Notes: generated by a model from the letters alone, not told the origin. A stretch of DNA of 64,000 nt from Lepisosteus oculatus (GCF_040954835.1 NC_090711.1:14565001-14629000); one strand, 5' to 3'. Shown: positions 1 through 12,229, counted from the first letter of the stretch. Program-made: numbers and translations.

Positions 1-267
1 TCAGATAACTCAAAGCAGTGTCTAGATTTGATACCCCTCTCCCTCTCCCTCTCTCTCTTTCTCTCTCTCCTGGTTCCTGATCTTTGCTCCTGCCTTTTTG
101 ACCACGCTCCTTAGATTTTGTTTGTGGAATTGTCTTTCCAGGATTTCCCTGGTTACTGGACTCATTGCTTCTCCAATCAACCAAGCCCCTGGATGACGTG
201 TTTTGGATTGTCCCTGTGCTACTCTACATTATGCGGGATTCACGGTTATGCATAAGGATCCTGCTAC
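1..267 (+). repeat. CT-rich tract and possible 3' end of an LTR
   Basis: Positions 36-70 are almost pure CT. The following 200 bases are pyrimidine-rich, like the 3' half of the solo LTRs elsewhere in the window, and run to a TGCTACA at about 261-267. Just before that end is GCATAAGGATCCT, which recalls the CGCATAGGGTCT box near the 3' end of the LTR at 52529-53014. An alternative reading starts at an ATG at 248 and gives about 38 codons including MHKDPATPPIGFLTD, which faintly resembles a Ty3/gypsy Gag start. The left part lies outside the window, so no target duplication can be tested. Weak call. Confidence 0.25.
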
Positions 268-382
268 ACCACCAATTGGTTTTCTGACAGATATTGTACA
301 TGGTTTAGAGCAAACCCCTGCTAGTTCTCAATGGGGAGAACTACAACAAGATACAGTATAGGTATTTGGGGTACATCTTCGA

Positions 383-394
383 GGGGGGGGGGGG
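383..394. repeat. poly-G run of 12
   Basis: Twelve consecutive G residues; a simple mononucleotide tract and a possible slippage or assembly-error site. Confidence 0.9.
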
Positions 395-399
395 TGCAC

Positions 400-2278
400 T
401 AAAATAAGGTGCAGATACAGGCCAGTGGAGGGAGCAGTGTCAGACTGCCTTCCAGAATATAAAGGAGCTACTGTTATTATGATAGTAAATATATTATTAT
501 TGTAATGTTGGGAACTGGTCTTATGATGCCTAGACTTTACTCTTCCATTTATTATATAGCCAGATCCAAGACTGGGAGCACTGTCCCAGGATATCCAGAG
601 TCTGGAAAGCCTCAGTGCCTTCCTTGGTAGAAAGCTAAAATGGAGAGAGTACAAATAGTACTATAGAGAAGTAGTGCTAGCTTATCAAATGGGCAACTGA
701 AGCACTTTATATGTGGAGTTGTTAATTTGCCTTGGTAACTGATCATGCTCTGCTGAAGTAACTCAACCAGGTCTCTAGATAGAAGTAACTCTACCAACAG
801 GAGGGTAGCCTGGAACAGGTGTTCTAGTCCTGGGTGAAGTACAAACAGGGGAGGAAACACGTTGAGTATGTCTGTCTTCCAGTCCCAAAGCCACGCATTT
901 GATTGGCTTCCAGATGAGTCCTGGATCCATTCGAGAGAGGAGAGGAATTGTGACAATCGGTATGAGTCAGCTGTCAGTCATTATACATTATACGGCTGAG
1001 CTCCTCTTTATTTATCGCATGGTGTCTCCTCAGTAGGTGTGTGAGGTCAGAGGGCAAATACAGTACACCTAGGAGTACTACAATCCACTGTGCTGGCTGT
1101 AGAAGTGACCAAACAATGAGTCAAAAGCACCACCAACAAACCACCTTGCTATTGAAGAAAATTGCATTTGTATTTGTATTTTACTTCACACTGTGAACCC
1201 ATTTTTTATCCTTGAACTTCAGTTTTTTCTGTTAACCAAATTAAGGGCACTACCGCACTGTGACCTCACAGTACATCTCGACTCCCCAGCCTGGTCTTTG
1301 CTCAGCCTTAAGCAGCCCCACAGGGGTGGTGTGTATTTGCGCTGTATGCTGAGAGGTGAATTTCGGGATATCTGGGATCAGCTTCACATCCGCAAATTGC
1401 ACTGTTTGCTGGGAAATCATTCCAACAGGCAGAGCTATGTGAGATACCTGTCAAGGTTTAAGAAGAGGGAGCAGCAAAGTGACATCTCCTGACACTCGTC
1501 ATTTTCTCCCATTCAGCTAATTTCAGAAGCATTTGTCTGCACTGCATATCGTGTGGGTAGGACGAGCTACAGAGAATCAGACAAAATTCACAGACTGGAG
1601 TATGATGGAAGAAAATAAGTAATACCAGACACAAAGAACTCCTTTGAAAGAGACTAGAACCACATAAAAACTCAACCCCGGGATTGGAAATGGCAGAAAT
1701 TGGACATCTTATAAATCTGGTTTATAATGCCTGATTTGTGCGTGTGTGCACTCACTGCCAGTGCACAGAGTGTGCTCAGTTCCAGTATTTACTGCAGCTA
1801 CCCTCTCTTCCCTGCCTTGCACGCAGGGATATAAATGTTTTCCTATAGTTTCATTGATAGTTGACCAAGTTTAAGCTTCAAGCTCCACCAATTTTTATTA
1901 AGATTGATCTTAATATTAACGTCAGAGATTGGAGGGCTTTATTCTGGCTGAGATCCCTAATGAAATGCTGCGTGTGGATTTATGACATTACATCTTATCT
2001 CTGCAAGTAAAATTACACAAAATATGATTTTGCTGGACCCTCTTTGACTCAGACGCATTGGAGAACAAGGGAGCAGGACAGTCTAGCTCAACCGGAGGGA
2101 CCATCAGTCTAGCAGCGGTTCATGGATATTGATTTCTGTATCCAGACGTGATGTTGAGACTGTACTGAGAAACACCCTCTGAAACAGTCAAAACGTCATT
2201 TGCAGGCATCTGATGAAAAATAATCCAGAGCTGTGGGCCAGTTTTGAAATTCATGCAAGGTCTACTCTTTTATCTAGG
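400..2278. other. non-coding stretch, nothing recognised
   Basis: No ORF here resembles a known protein. A 99-codon open frame at about 1193-1492 begins at a non-ATG codon and has no recognisable motif. No splice-flanked exon or repeat family stands out. Confidence 0.5.
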
Positions 2279-2279
2279 C

Positions 2280-2430
2280 CAGTGGCTCCCAGTCCTGGCC
2301 CTGGAGTACCACTGTGTCTGCTGGTTTGTGTTCCAACTGGGTCCTTAAATCGCAGGCTAATTTAATTATATTTTCTATTTCAGGCCATTTAAAAAAATGC
2401 TTTCATCTTTTAAAAAGCTGAACGAGATTG
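2280..2430 (+). repeat. interspersed repeat ('cctggccctggagtaccactgtgtctgctgg' type)
   Basis: The stretch reads like a widespread fish interspersed repeat whose head runs 'cagtcctgg..ctggag' and then 'gtgtctgctggttt'. It is followed by an AT-rich body containing TTAATTA. A related, more degraded copy lies at 39835-39955 (gtcctggagg..gggtctgctg). The family was not identified; a non-autonomous DNA transposon or SINE is possible. Confidence 0.4.
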
Positions 2431-2603
2431 TTAATTGGTATGAACCCTGTGCTAATTAGTGAATGTCAGGACTGCCCTCATTCAGGTGTGTGTGCTGAAA
2501 ACTAACGAACTGGACTCAAGCAGAAGGAAAAACACTGACTCACTGAGAGAAATGTCTGATACAGTGTTATCCCAGTGGATTAGACAATCCCAGTGGATCA
2601 CAG

Positions 2604-2939
2604 TGTCACAAACCGCACGCAGACACCGTTGCATTCCCACAAGCACCCGCTCACTCACTAATTAACTTCACTCACCTTGTCTATTTAAACTCCCACTGTG
2701 CAATTTGTCCTCGCTCACTATTGAGGTTTCCTCAGCCAGAGTTATGCATCCAGTTGGCGACGTACTCCGACTTCTCGTTTGTTCTTGTGACCCTCTGGAT
2801 TTCTGACCCACCGCTTCTGATCTCCGACCTCGCTCTAGCCTGACGATTTGGATTATGTTCGCCTTAGGAATTCAGTTTTCTCTCTCTCTGACTCCGCAAA
2901 GGGTCTATTTCCCTACCTTTTCCCTTGGCATACATAACA
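2604..2939 (+). mobile_element. solo LTR, family B copy 1, 5-bp TSD cacag
   Basis: A 336-bp unit begins TGTCACAAACC and ends CATAACA. It is flanked on both sides by the identical 5-bp CACAG (2599-2603 and 2940-2944). It contains a TATA-like CTATTTAAAC near 2682 and a GACTCCGCAAAGGGTCTATTT block near the 3' end. The reverse complement of the same unit, also 336 bp, lies at 16831-17166. TG..CA ends plus a 5-bp duplication are the hallmark of an LTR retrotransposon, and the lack of an internal region makes it a solo LTR. The sense strand is inferred from the TATA-like element. Confidence 0.88.
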
Positions 2940-2965
2940 CACAGTGTCCCCCCCAAGTGAGGAAT

Positions 2966-3385
2966 ACAAGTGACACTCTCATCTTTGGCCCTGGGTATCA
3001 CTTTTACAGCCAGGTGACACAACAGCAAAGCATTAAGTATGTAATCCCTTTATTTGTTAGATCATGTTGAACTGTAATTAGAATTTGCCTGACTTGTTAA
3101 AATGGTGTTTAACAGTAGTTTGAGAGGAGGTCAAATTCAAATCACACACTTCTGCTCTCATACATACAGTACAGTATAAATATTTGTTTGCTACCCACAA
3201 CTCTGTGCATGCTTTCCAGGACCCCTCCCTCCATTCCAACTTCACCTATACAGCAGCCTCCCTGGCTCATTTATCGCAAGTGGATCTTTGGCCAGCACTT
3301 TCATTTCCTCAGCCAAGTGAGTCAATGCCAAAGTATTAAGTAAACTATCTCTGTATATTCACTTACTCATCCATAGTAATTAGAA
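2966..3385. repeat. diverged direct duplication (about 2966-3085 and 3230-3385)
   Basis: Two segments share the same order of words: 'atctttggccc/ag', 'cac/gtttca..cag', 'gcaaagcattaag' against 'gccaaagtattaag', and 'gtaattagaattt'. They look like an old local duplication about 280 bp apart. Neither has an obvious coding frame. Confidence 0.45.
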
Positions 3386-3399
3386 TTTATCCAAACAAC

Positions 3400-6320
3400 T
3401 GAATTTATTGTTTTTGACTGGGGGGGTTGAATTTCACAAAGGTTAGAAATGTTTACAGTTCTCTGAAACGTTACCTTAGCTGATAAATACTGCTGCCTTA
3501 GCCAAGATACAGATGATGTTAGGGTGTTCCTAATAAACTCAGGTTAAACAAAGTCACTGTTGAATCATTCAATCTGTCATATTAAAACGTAAATATGTTT
3601 CAACACTGCCTGGCCATTGCCAGTGGGGTTATTAAGATCATTAAGAATCTCTGTAGAAAAGGATCATGGCAACTACAGGAAAAAGAAAAGACATTATCAT
3701 CATCATCCTCACCAGACACTTGTGCCATGAGAGTGCTTCTTTTTCCAATCAGACCTGAAACGAGGCTCTGTCTAGGTAATCTGAACATTGTGAGAGTATT
3801 GGGCTCTGAGCCTTTTTATATTAGAGAGCTTGCTGTCTTATTTATTTGTCATGTCTGCTTTCCTTTAGTGTGGAATCTGCACTCTACACATATTTCTCCA
3901 GTTTTTAGTGAGGCATTGTAAGAAGAGGGAAATTTGTTCCCATTAATTTGGTAGCATCTGTTTAAAGTGGTAGGTGTAGTCCTGGTTAGGATTAATTTTG
4001 TCAATTATGATACAGGTTCTCTGTCTTTGGCCTGTTAAATTGTTTTGTGCATTGAGATTATAGGGCAATATACTGGGATTTCCTATGTCTGTTGAAGGTA
4101 GGGCTTTAGAGCTTGCAGAATTGTACCAATCTTTTCGTAACTGGTGTGTGTTGTGTTAGGTTAATTTATTGTTTGTAATTTTTTTTTCTTTTCTAATTTT
4201 TGATCTGGTAACTTGATAATAATTACTCTGTTATCACAATCCACCTGAGAAAAAAGAACTCAAATGTCACACAATCCCTGACTTAAAAGAGCATTTTTAT
4301 TATATACTTGTATAGAAAGATGTACAGTATCAGGACCAAATACAGGATATTGATGTATTTATATTTACCCAGGTATCAATGTAATAGACTATTTATATAT
4401 AGTAGTAGACTGTATAGTATTATGTAAGGCCAGGTGGCCAGTGTTGTGCTTTTGTTTGTTAGAAACCTATTGATTTGAGAATCTTGACTAGTTATAAAGG
4501 GGCAACACATGGAGTCTGCATTATCACTGCTGCTTCACAGCACAAGGCTCATGGGCTCATTTTTTGGATCATCTGCTTGTTGTGCAGTTGCTCTCTTTGT
4601 ATTTGTGTGGACTGTGTCTTGCTGTGACAATTTCCATCACAGCTAGTACTGGTTTTGTGAGTAACTCAGATCATCTCTTTTGATATTCTGAGCCATTTCT
4701 TAAAAGAATCCAAGAAAGGCACTTTAATAACACAACAACATGGCTGTACAGTTTGTTCCAGACTCTCCCAGCTCATAGTGTAATGTGAGATTTGAAAAAC
4801 TCAGTGTACAAGCAGTCCTTTTATTTCTTATTCATGAGAGTACTTTCTCTTACTAAATGTTTTATCATTTGCACAGATATTTCAACTTAACATGCCTTTG
4901 AACTCAAACAGATAAAGCCAGGTTAAATATTCTCTCTCGTGTTCGTCTTGCAGGGAAGATGCATCATGTGGGTCTTCATTCCAATGTCTCAGGAGCAAAA
5001 GAACAGAATTCTTTCATTCTGTGTGCTGTTTCAGTTTTGTTTATTCTTCTGTACCTCTTACGGGATTAGCATGTAGCTGATCTATGAGGGCCAATGGCAG
5101 ACATCTAGAAATACACAAGGTCTGGTTATTGCTAGTGTAATGTGGCCAGAGTTAAAGAGATTGTCCTGAGCAAGACCTGAACTCATAGTCTTCTCATAGC
5201 CAGCAGAAAGCAATCATAGTTCTAGTTTTGATGTTGGTTTGGAGACTAAGCAAGTATCAAAAAGAGATCTCTCTCCCGCTCATCAGAGTCTGTACAGTGT
5301 GGTGATTAAAACTCCCTGCTGTAGCACAGCTATTTCATGGAGCAGAGCTGGCTGTGTCTATGGCTAGTGATTCATTCCCTCTTACCTGTGGATGCTCTGC
5401 TTTCAAAACTGCAATAATTTAATTTAAGTCAAGTTTTCTGTGGCTTTTGTCATCCATTGTGCCTGATTTTAGAAGGAGTTTAATTTAAAAGTTTTATTAT
5501 GCTGATGCTCAGTGCTTTTTAAAACTTAATTTTGGCTGTGTTAAGTTGCTTTGGCGGTATTTCATGTAAATATCAAAGATTAAATAGTGGGCCTCCCTAT
5601 GACCTTGTGTTTGCCTCCTTGTGACCTGCGAATCCTACACCTGGGCATTCTGGATCATCTAGTCACAAACCTAAGACTATTAGGCTTTGCAATATTAGAT
5701 ATATTAATTCAATTTTCTTTTCCTAATTTATTTTACAATCTTCTGTCGGTTCCCCTTTGCAAACTATTATGCATTACATCTCATTTGCATTTCATTCTGC
5801 TTGGTAGATATGGCCATAATCACAAACACAGATGGAGAGACACTGTTTGTTTCCTTTACTTGCCTTCAAGCATGACCAACAATACTATATCCATGCATTG
5901 ATTGTAAATAGGACGGTACTTTTTTGGAGCAGGCAATAGAAGGAAGGAAAGGTACAACTAGAATCTGTCCGTCCATAATTCCTGGTCACAGAAAAACAGC
6001 TTTCAAAAGTCCAGAGATCACTTTTTTGCGATTTTATAAATCACTAACATTAAAAGACCAATTATATCATGTGACTTGCCAGCATACTTTGTGCTTTTCA
6101 TGCTCAGCAGCTATCTGAAATGATTACTAAAATGAAACCTACTACATATTTCCTTTTTCCTACTTTTCAGCTCCCTGTGCCAAATCACACATATTAACAA
6201 CGAATCATTAAGATCTCGGCCCTTAACCTTGCAAGTGATTCTTTCTCTGTTACTAAAGAAGGAAATATTTCATAATTATTGGCTGATACCTGACATTGGC
6301 AAAGGTTCTGTAACAGGCTG
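3400..6320. other. non-coding stretch, nothing recognised
   Basis: AT-rich unique sequence. The open frames present (for example 3595-3921 and 5587-5901) have biased hydrophobic compositions, no domain motifs and no splice context. Several TACAGTA-type words occur. No repeat family was recognised. Confidence 0.5.
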
Positions 6321-6329
6321 TTGCTTAAT

Positions 6330-6816
6330 TACAAGACCATTTATCTGCAAACAAGATGCATGGGATCACATTGATGCTTAGAACTGCAACACCACTTGCT
6401 GTGGTTACTGATGATTTATTGATGCCTCTGGACTTCAGTGCAGCACGTGATACTGTTGATGATGTATTATACTGGTTGGCTGTTTTTCACTGGTTGGGTT
6501 TACTGGCTTAAAGTAACATTAAAGTACAATTTAGAGGCTTTCTGCATGGACAGTTCTGATAACAAAGTGACAAAGATTTCAGGTAAATCACAGCATCATT
6601 TAAACAAAAGGCTTTTAACTAACTATAAAATTTGTTCAAATCAGTTGGTTTTTCTTCCTAAAAAGACGAAGGTCACATCTGGCATCCACCATGCTGTGTT
6701 CCAGGTTTTATTTTTTTTGTTTCAATATGAGTTCAGATTATTGTTAGGTAATGCCTGGCATCACCTTTCATTTCTTTACTAATAACATCCATATTTATGT
6801 TCTCATGGAACCTGAC
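6330..6816 (+). pseudogene. L2-like LINE reverse transcriptase relic, left half
   Basis: Translation near 6415-6480 gives LLMPLDFSAARDTVDDVL, which matches the LDLSAAFDTVDH block around the first catalytic aspartate (motif A) of L2/CR1-group reverse transcriptases. Further right, GIHHAVFQVLFF and LLLGNAWHHLSF are degraded echoes of the GVPQGSVLGPLLF and LPLG segments. The YADD region is broken by stops before the element is cut by a solo LTR at 6817. The right half resumes at 7290. The element is inactive and old. Confidence 0.65.
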
Positions 6817-7284
6817 TGTCACAAACAGTTCTTTCCGGGCCCTATGCAGACGACAGGATCCGGAATTGTGAGGTAACACTGGGGAAAAAGTCATGCAGGA
6901 GAGGGTATGGAGACAGGTTGCGTGTCCAAGGGGTGCAGGTGTCCAGGGGGAGTGAGTCCGGGGAGAACGATCCAAGAGAAGATCCAAACGGGTAATCCAA
7001 GACAGAAGCAAAGTCCAAGGCCAGGAGATCCATCCAGGGGATTAAAACCATGAACCGGGTCGGGACCGGCGAAGGGAGGGGAATCAGGAACAGAAGGTTA
7101 AAAGCATAATGGAGCCAGACGCAGCAGGACCCGGGCTCTAACGAAGCGGAATTCAATGAGGTGCACCGAATGATGTTAGCGTCTGGCTTTTAAGGGAGAA
7201 CAGAAATAAGAAGCAGGTGCAGGTAATGGTGCTAAACAAGGAAGGACTGGAGCGCCCTTAAGAGGAGGAGTAGTGATCTTGACA
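6817..7284 (-). mobile_element. solo LTR, family A copy 1, 5-bp TSD ctgac
   Basis: A 468-bp unit starts TGTCACAAACAG and ends GATCTTGACA, flanked by exact CTGAC duplications at 6812-6816 and 7285-7289. It shares the GGGCCCTATGCAGACGACAGGATCC block and a 'ggcttttaagggagaac' block with the copies at 15527, 31151 and (reversed) 52529. The TATA-like CTTAAAAGCCAGAC seen on the other strand implies that the sense direction is minus. It sits inside an L2-like LINE relic, so the LINE is older. Confidence 0.9.
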
Positions 7285-7289
7285 CTGAC

Positions 7290-7960
7290 ATGTACTATAT
7301 CTAGTATGATCGGTCTGGTCACATGATGTTAGAAATGGATGCAACAACAGCATAACTCTGAAAATAGCAATGGTGGTTGGTTTTCCTTATCAACGCCACA
7401 TCTACCTGTGTTTTCGAGTTTTGATTCAAAACAAAGAACTTTGGTGTGATCTTCAATCCTGGATTGACACCTGAAACACATGTGCAGGACTTTATAAAGA
7501 AATTGTTTGTCATCTAAGAAATAAGGCTAAGTGTACTGCCTGTGTCTGTCACTTAAGCATTGCTTCACGCAATAATTGATTATACTGTAGTAACACCTTC
7601 CTTGCATTAGTCTCTAAAATTACATTTAACAAGTTGCCATCTGTTCATGGCAGCTAGAATCTTAACTGGATCTAATGAAAGTGATCACATCACTCCTGCA
7701 TTAGAGTCCTTGCACTAGCTTCCTGCTATTTCAAGTTAGTTTAAATGTTTTCTGCTTTTGTTCAAAGCTCTTCAATGTGTGGCTAATGTATTATGTTTTG
7801 ATCCCCTTAACACAACTCTCATTCTGCAGATTGTGGATTGCTCTGTGATCCCCAATATTCCTGTACACTATGGGCATCTCAAGACAGAGCCACAGTGGAT
7901 GCTTTCAAGTCAACTTTACTTTTCAAAATGACTGTGACCTTGTTCTTGTAAATGTGGGTC
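7290..7960 (+). pseudogene. L2-like LINE relic, right half (C-terminal region)
   Basis: Translation near 7420-7510 reads KNFGVIFNPGLTPETHVQDF, matching the 'LGVIFDxxLxFxxHI' segment after the reverse transcriptase palm. Near 7645-7720 it reads AARILTGSNESDHITPALESL, matching the 'ITPxLxxLHWLP' block. The same two blocks occur in order in the LINE at 10555-11487. Stops and frameshifts interrupt it. Together with 6330-6816 it forms one element split by the solo LTR. Confidence 0.7.
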
Positions 7961-8359
7961 GGCAATCTCTGTATGTGTGAGAATTTGAGAGTTCTTGCGT
8001 TTTTCTATTGAATGAGTCATCAAATAACTGAGCTCCTGGTTTTGAACATTTCTGTTTGATCTACCTGCCTATAATGCTATCAGGAAGAGCTCTCGGCCTC
8101 TTAATAGGGAAAAACATAAAGCATTTCTTACAGTTTTAACAAGTGTTCAATTTGCTCATTATTCTATCTGTTAAGGGAAAATACAATTCTGTGGCTGCTA
8201 ACATTGACTTGTGCACTTCTGCAAAAACACTGAACAAAAAGTTGTAAGACAGTCACGTCCTGTGATTCCTGTGATTGGATGAGATTTAATTAATATTCAT
8301 TCCCAATGGTATTTCCCAGCCAAGGGATGTGTTTATGGTAACATTCCGTATTTCTTCCA

Positions 8360-8950
8360 GACAGGAAAGCAATAAAAAGGTAGAAGATGTTAGACTATAT
8401 AGTCAACAGTATAATTTATATAACAGGGATCTTATGTTAAAATTGCACAGTGCTCTAGTTAGGTCCAGTTTAGAAAACTGTGTTCAATTTTGGTCAACAT
8501 GTTACAAAAAGAATATTGCTGTTTTGTAAGCAGTCCAGAGAAGAGAGACTAGATACATTCCAGGACTTAAGGGAATGTCCTACACTGACAAGGTGAAGGA
8601 ACTGAACCTATTTAGTTTTAAATAGAGAAGACAAAAAATTCAAGACTTAGAAAATGCACGTATTCCAAATCCACTAAGACCGGGTCAAAGTCAACACAGT
8701 GAACTTTTTCAGCATGATCAGTACAACACTAACTAGAGGACACAAGTGGAAAGATGTGTTAATCTTTTGATCTATTTGATCATCGATTATGGAACTGCAT
8801 TTTAAATAAAAAATAAGAGACATATATTTACCCAAAGGCTTATGGACACATGAAACAAGCTACCCATCCATGTGGTTGAAGCTAATACTTTGGCTTTCTT
8901 CAAGGAATGGCTGGATGAGGTCCTTGGATCTTGGATCCTGTACAGTACTG
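8360..8950 (+). pseudogene. CR1-like LINE, 3' coding fragment
   Basis: The order of segments is the familiar CR1 C-terminal series: 'ttatgttaaaattgcacagtgctctagttagg', 'gtgttcaattttggtcaacatgttacaaaaag', 'cagtccagagaagagagactaga', 'ggaatgtcctacactgacaaggtgaaggaactgaacctatttag', and last 'tcaaggaatggctggatgaggtcc'. A short open frame reads LHSALVRSSLENCVQFWS, matching the LYNALVRPHLEYCVQFWS block. Many stops and indels make it non-functional. Confidence 0.75.
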
Positions 8951-9124
8951 TTCATATACTGCTACTGATTACCAGATAGTCACTCGTTGTGACTTTATGC
9001 TCTTAACACACACTGTAATCTAAAACGTGTTCCTTCTGATAAATAGACTTTGAGCAAACTTTGCCTCATAATTAGTTGGTTCCATAAATATGGTATACAG
9101 TATAAATAACTTAAATTTAAACTG

Positions 9125-9325
9125 AGAACTAGAAGCACTTCTTTACACTAAGGGTAGTGGGAGTGTCAATAAGGTAACCTACATATATTTATACAGTTAA
9201 TACTCTGGCATCTATCAAAAATGGTTGGATAACATCCTCAGATCAACCATGTACTTTACACCAAATGAGCTAGGTGGGCCAAATAGTCTGTTGTTTGCAT
9301 ATTTCTTATGTTCGTATTGCTAATT
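9125..9325 (+). repeat. CR1-like LINE 3' terminus
   Basis: The stretch contains 'cttctttacac', 'ctggcatctatcaaaaatggttggataacatcct', 'gagctaggtgggccaaatagtctg' and ends 'tttcttatgttcgtatt'. This is the typical CR1 3' end in non-teleost fish and reptiles. It may belong to the same insertion as 8360-8950 or be a second 5'-truncated copy. Confidence 0.65.
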
Positions 9326-9880
9326 AATTCTGGATTGGGTAGGAGTCGTTCATTATTTCTAAGGCTTGAGCGTTGCATTGTAAACATCATTGTCAGCAAA
9401 AGGCTTGTTCCTGAAAAAAAAAACAATTAAACTCTCTACCCACAATTAAGGTCTTTCTCCTGGGTGTAATTAAAAAGCATGTAGCTCAGACAGCAGCCAG
9501 AAACAAATGTCAGAGACCGAGAAATAATCGCAGTGGAATGGAGTGGCATGGCACAGGGCTAAAAGCATTTCAAAAAGGCCATATACTCATTTCCACAAAA
9601 CAGCAGTTGCTTGATGCAAACACAACAGCAGGCAATAAATTCAACCACCAGAAATGGTTCACAGCATCATTTCTTTTGCAATCCATTCTTTTACTTCTAG
9701 CATCGAGATTGAAAGAACAGTCTGCTAATGTTTATTTTGGTGTGCAGGGCTAGATTGTCCCTCTTTTTCTCCTTGCATTTGAGGTTTCTGCTTTAGAACA
9801 GTTCCTAACCACTACAACACTGAATGTTTTAACTGTTGAACATACTCTTTACGTTGTGTTTAAAGTCCTGTGTATTCCTA

Positions 9881-10225
9881 GGAATCCAGACAGTACCTGT
9901 GGAGATCAGACACCCCTGCACTACCCCTGCTCCTGGATCCGAACTGCAAGGAATCCAGAGAATACCAGTTGAGATCAGACACCCCTGCACAACCCTTGTT
10001 CCTGGACCCCAACCGCTAGGAATCCAGACAGTACCTGTGGAGATCAGACACCCCTGCATGGCCCCTGCTCCTGGATCCCAACCTCTTTGAATCCAGACAT
10101 TATCTGTGCAGATCAGACACCCCTGCACAGCCATGGCTCCTGGATCCCAATCGCTAGGAATCCAAATAGTACCTGTGGAGCTCCGACACACTGGGAGACC
10201 CCTGGTTCTGGGGCCCAGCGGTGGA
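9881..10225. repeat. 69-bp minisatellite, five units
   Basis: Units begin GGAATCCAGA at 9881, 9950, 10019, 10088 (first base changed) and 10157, an exact 69-base period. Each unit contains AGATCAGACACCCCTGCA and CTCCTGGATCC. Since 69 is a multiple of three, long frames stay open on both strands: about 120 codons on minus, with a 23-residue repeat including GCLISTGTVWIP, and about 84 on plus. That openness follows from the period and gives no evidence of a protein. The fifth unit decays after about 10190. Confidence 0.85.
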
Positions 10226-10554
10226 TTTCCCTAGACAGTCTCGTTCCAAGCTGGCCCTGCTCTGTACCAGCCTGCTCAACACCCGAGGTGCAGTGAGATG
10301 ATCACTCCCCCTGGACTGTGACTCCCTTGCTCTTGGGACTGTAACACCTCAGTGACCACCTATGGGTAGGACTGTGCGCTGTTGTTATGTGACATTTTAC
10401 GTAATTTTATTTAATCAGAACAAAGACTAAGGAATAGTAAAGTACTTTTTAAACAAATTGTAAGTCTTACCATTTTCAGAACAAGCTTTGTGCCATTAAC
10501 ATCCTGTAACACTTTTTTCATTAGAATAGTTCCTATTGAAGTGTGAAGTCCCAG

Positions 10555-11487
10555 GACGTCAAGAAACATTTCTGTAGCAAATGTTATCCTAACTCGGCAA
10601 AGGAAAGTTATAAGACAGAAATAAGAATATGTCTCTCTTCTCTGTACTTGCAACTCCAACATCAACAGCAACAACAACAAGCCAATGCTGTAACCCTATC
10701 TGTGGATGGTACTGAACTTCAGTCTAAATCGAAAACCTTGGGTGTGATATTTGACCCACATGTGCAACATATTGTCAAAACATCTTTCTTTTACCTCAGA
10801 AATTTCACTACACTACATCCTACTGTATGTTATCACCAACTGTAGCTGAAAAGCTGATCAACACATTTGTCTTCTCCCGAATTGACTACTGTAATGCCCT
10901 ACTCGCTGGGGTATCTAAATCCACATTGAACCAGCTCCAAAATGCGACAACCAGAATCCTGACCAGGTCTAGTGCAAGTGATCACATTACTCCTATCCTG
11001 CAGTCCTTGCACTGGCTTCCTGTTAAGTTTTGTGTCAACTTTAAAATCCTAATGTTCACCTCTTAGGCTCTGCATGGCTTTGCACCTCAGTACCTGTCTA
11101 CTATCATCCTACTTCCCACCTCACCACCTTCGCTCTGCTAATTCTGGTCTCCTATCTGTCCTCCAAGCTCCTCTACACTCTATGGGGGACAGGGCCTTCT
11201 CCTGTTATGCCCCCAAGCTCTGGAACGCTCTCCCCAAGGATATCAGAGAGTCAACTTCTCTAAACACCTTCAAATCCAGACTCAACCCCTTCTTCTTTAG
11301 AAGAGCCTTTTACTTAACTGGTTCTGTTCTTTACTCCTCTGCTCCTACTGTATTTAGTTCCCCCATCTACTGTCTGCTCTCATTGTGTATTTCTTGTGTA
11401 TTTTTTATTGTTGTTGTCGTTTTGTAATGTTCTTTGAGAAGACAACTTTAAAGGTGCTATATAAAATAAATGTGTTTTATTATTATG
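10555..11487 (+). pseudogene. L2-like LINE, 3' end with C-terminal region and tail
   Basis: Successive open segments give VDGTELQSKSKTLGVIFDP, FVFSRIDYCNALLAGVSKST, LNQLQNATTRILTRS, SDHITPILQSLHWLPVKF and APKLWNALPKDIRES. These are the conserved C-terminal blocks of L2-like non-LTR retrotransposons, downstream of the catalytic palm. A CAA-rich insert lies near 10665-10680. Breaks near 10845 and 11066 shift frame or stop translation. The 3' end reads 'aaaggtgctatataaaataaatg' and is followed by ATT-rich sequence, the usual L2-type tail. The 5' end of the element, including the active site, is missing, so this is a dead 5'-truncated insertion. Confidence 0.85.
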
Positions 11488-11522
11488 AAGACATTCTTGT
11501 TGGTGAGATGGGGAATGTGACT

Positions 11523-12225
11523 TTACTGTGCATATGTACATGCTATTAGACATGTTCTTGTAAGTCCTCCCACTTCAAACCTTTTTTTTTTCTCCCTTGT
11601 CCCATTTTCTGAGCCCTTTCTAGCCTCACAGGACTTAGCCAATAACAAAGACATGTGAAATCCTTCCGACAAGCACACCATGGTGAAATAAATCCATAAA
11701 CGTGGAGCAGGAGTCAAGCAGAGGTGAGAATGGCTCAGCTCCTGACGAACGGAAGGTGACACATTATACTGATTCAAACACAGAACACATGGAACAGAAA
11801 GAAAAGGAACAACGGGGACTAGATACTGCTTCAGTATGTAGTTTTTAAAGAAAAACAGAACAATCCACATCCCAAATGCGCTAATGCAAACTGTTGACTT
11901 GTGAGCATGGGATTACTCCTTAAAGCAGGCAGTACATTCGTCATGCATTATGGAGAATGTCAGGGTTTGCTATTTACATTTTACCTAATAAAGGTGTACA
12001 GAGCAGTGCTATATTTCTTACAAATGTTAATGTTAAAGTGTTGTGAAGTATGAAGATATTATGGTAATAAAATGGGAAAGCATAAGGAGGCGTGAATCAA
12101 TTCTGCTCTACCCCGGCCCATTCTAAAAACTGGGATGGGAGGGTGTCCTGTTTTTTATCTTTTTCAGGGTACTACGTTTGTGTAGACAACCCATTGTTTC
12201 CCTTCTATTGGAAATGCTGTCTTCA
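11523..12225. other. non-coding stretch, nothing recognised
   Basis: A 115-codon minus-strand frame at 11523-11870 shows no motif. A short T-rich run lies at 11580-11592. No repeat family was identified. Confidence 0.45.
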
Positions 12226-12229
12226 CAAA

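Noticed and set aside
1193..1492. 99-codon frame with a basic C-terminus
   Set aside because: Starts at a non-ATG codon, with no domain and no exon context.
9829..10296. Repeat proteins on both strands over the 69-bp array
   Set aside because: A period divisible by three keeps frames open by default. There is no start context, splice signal or domain.
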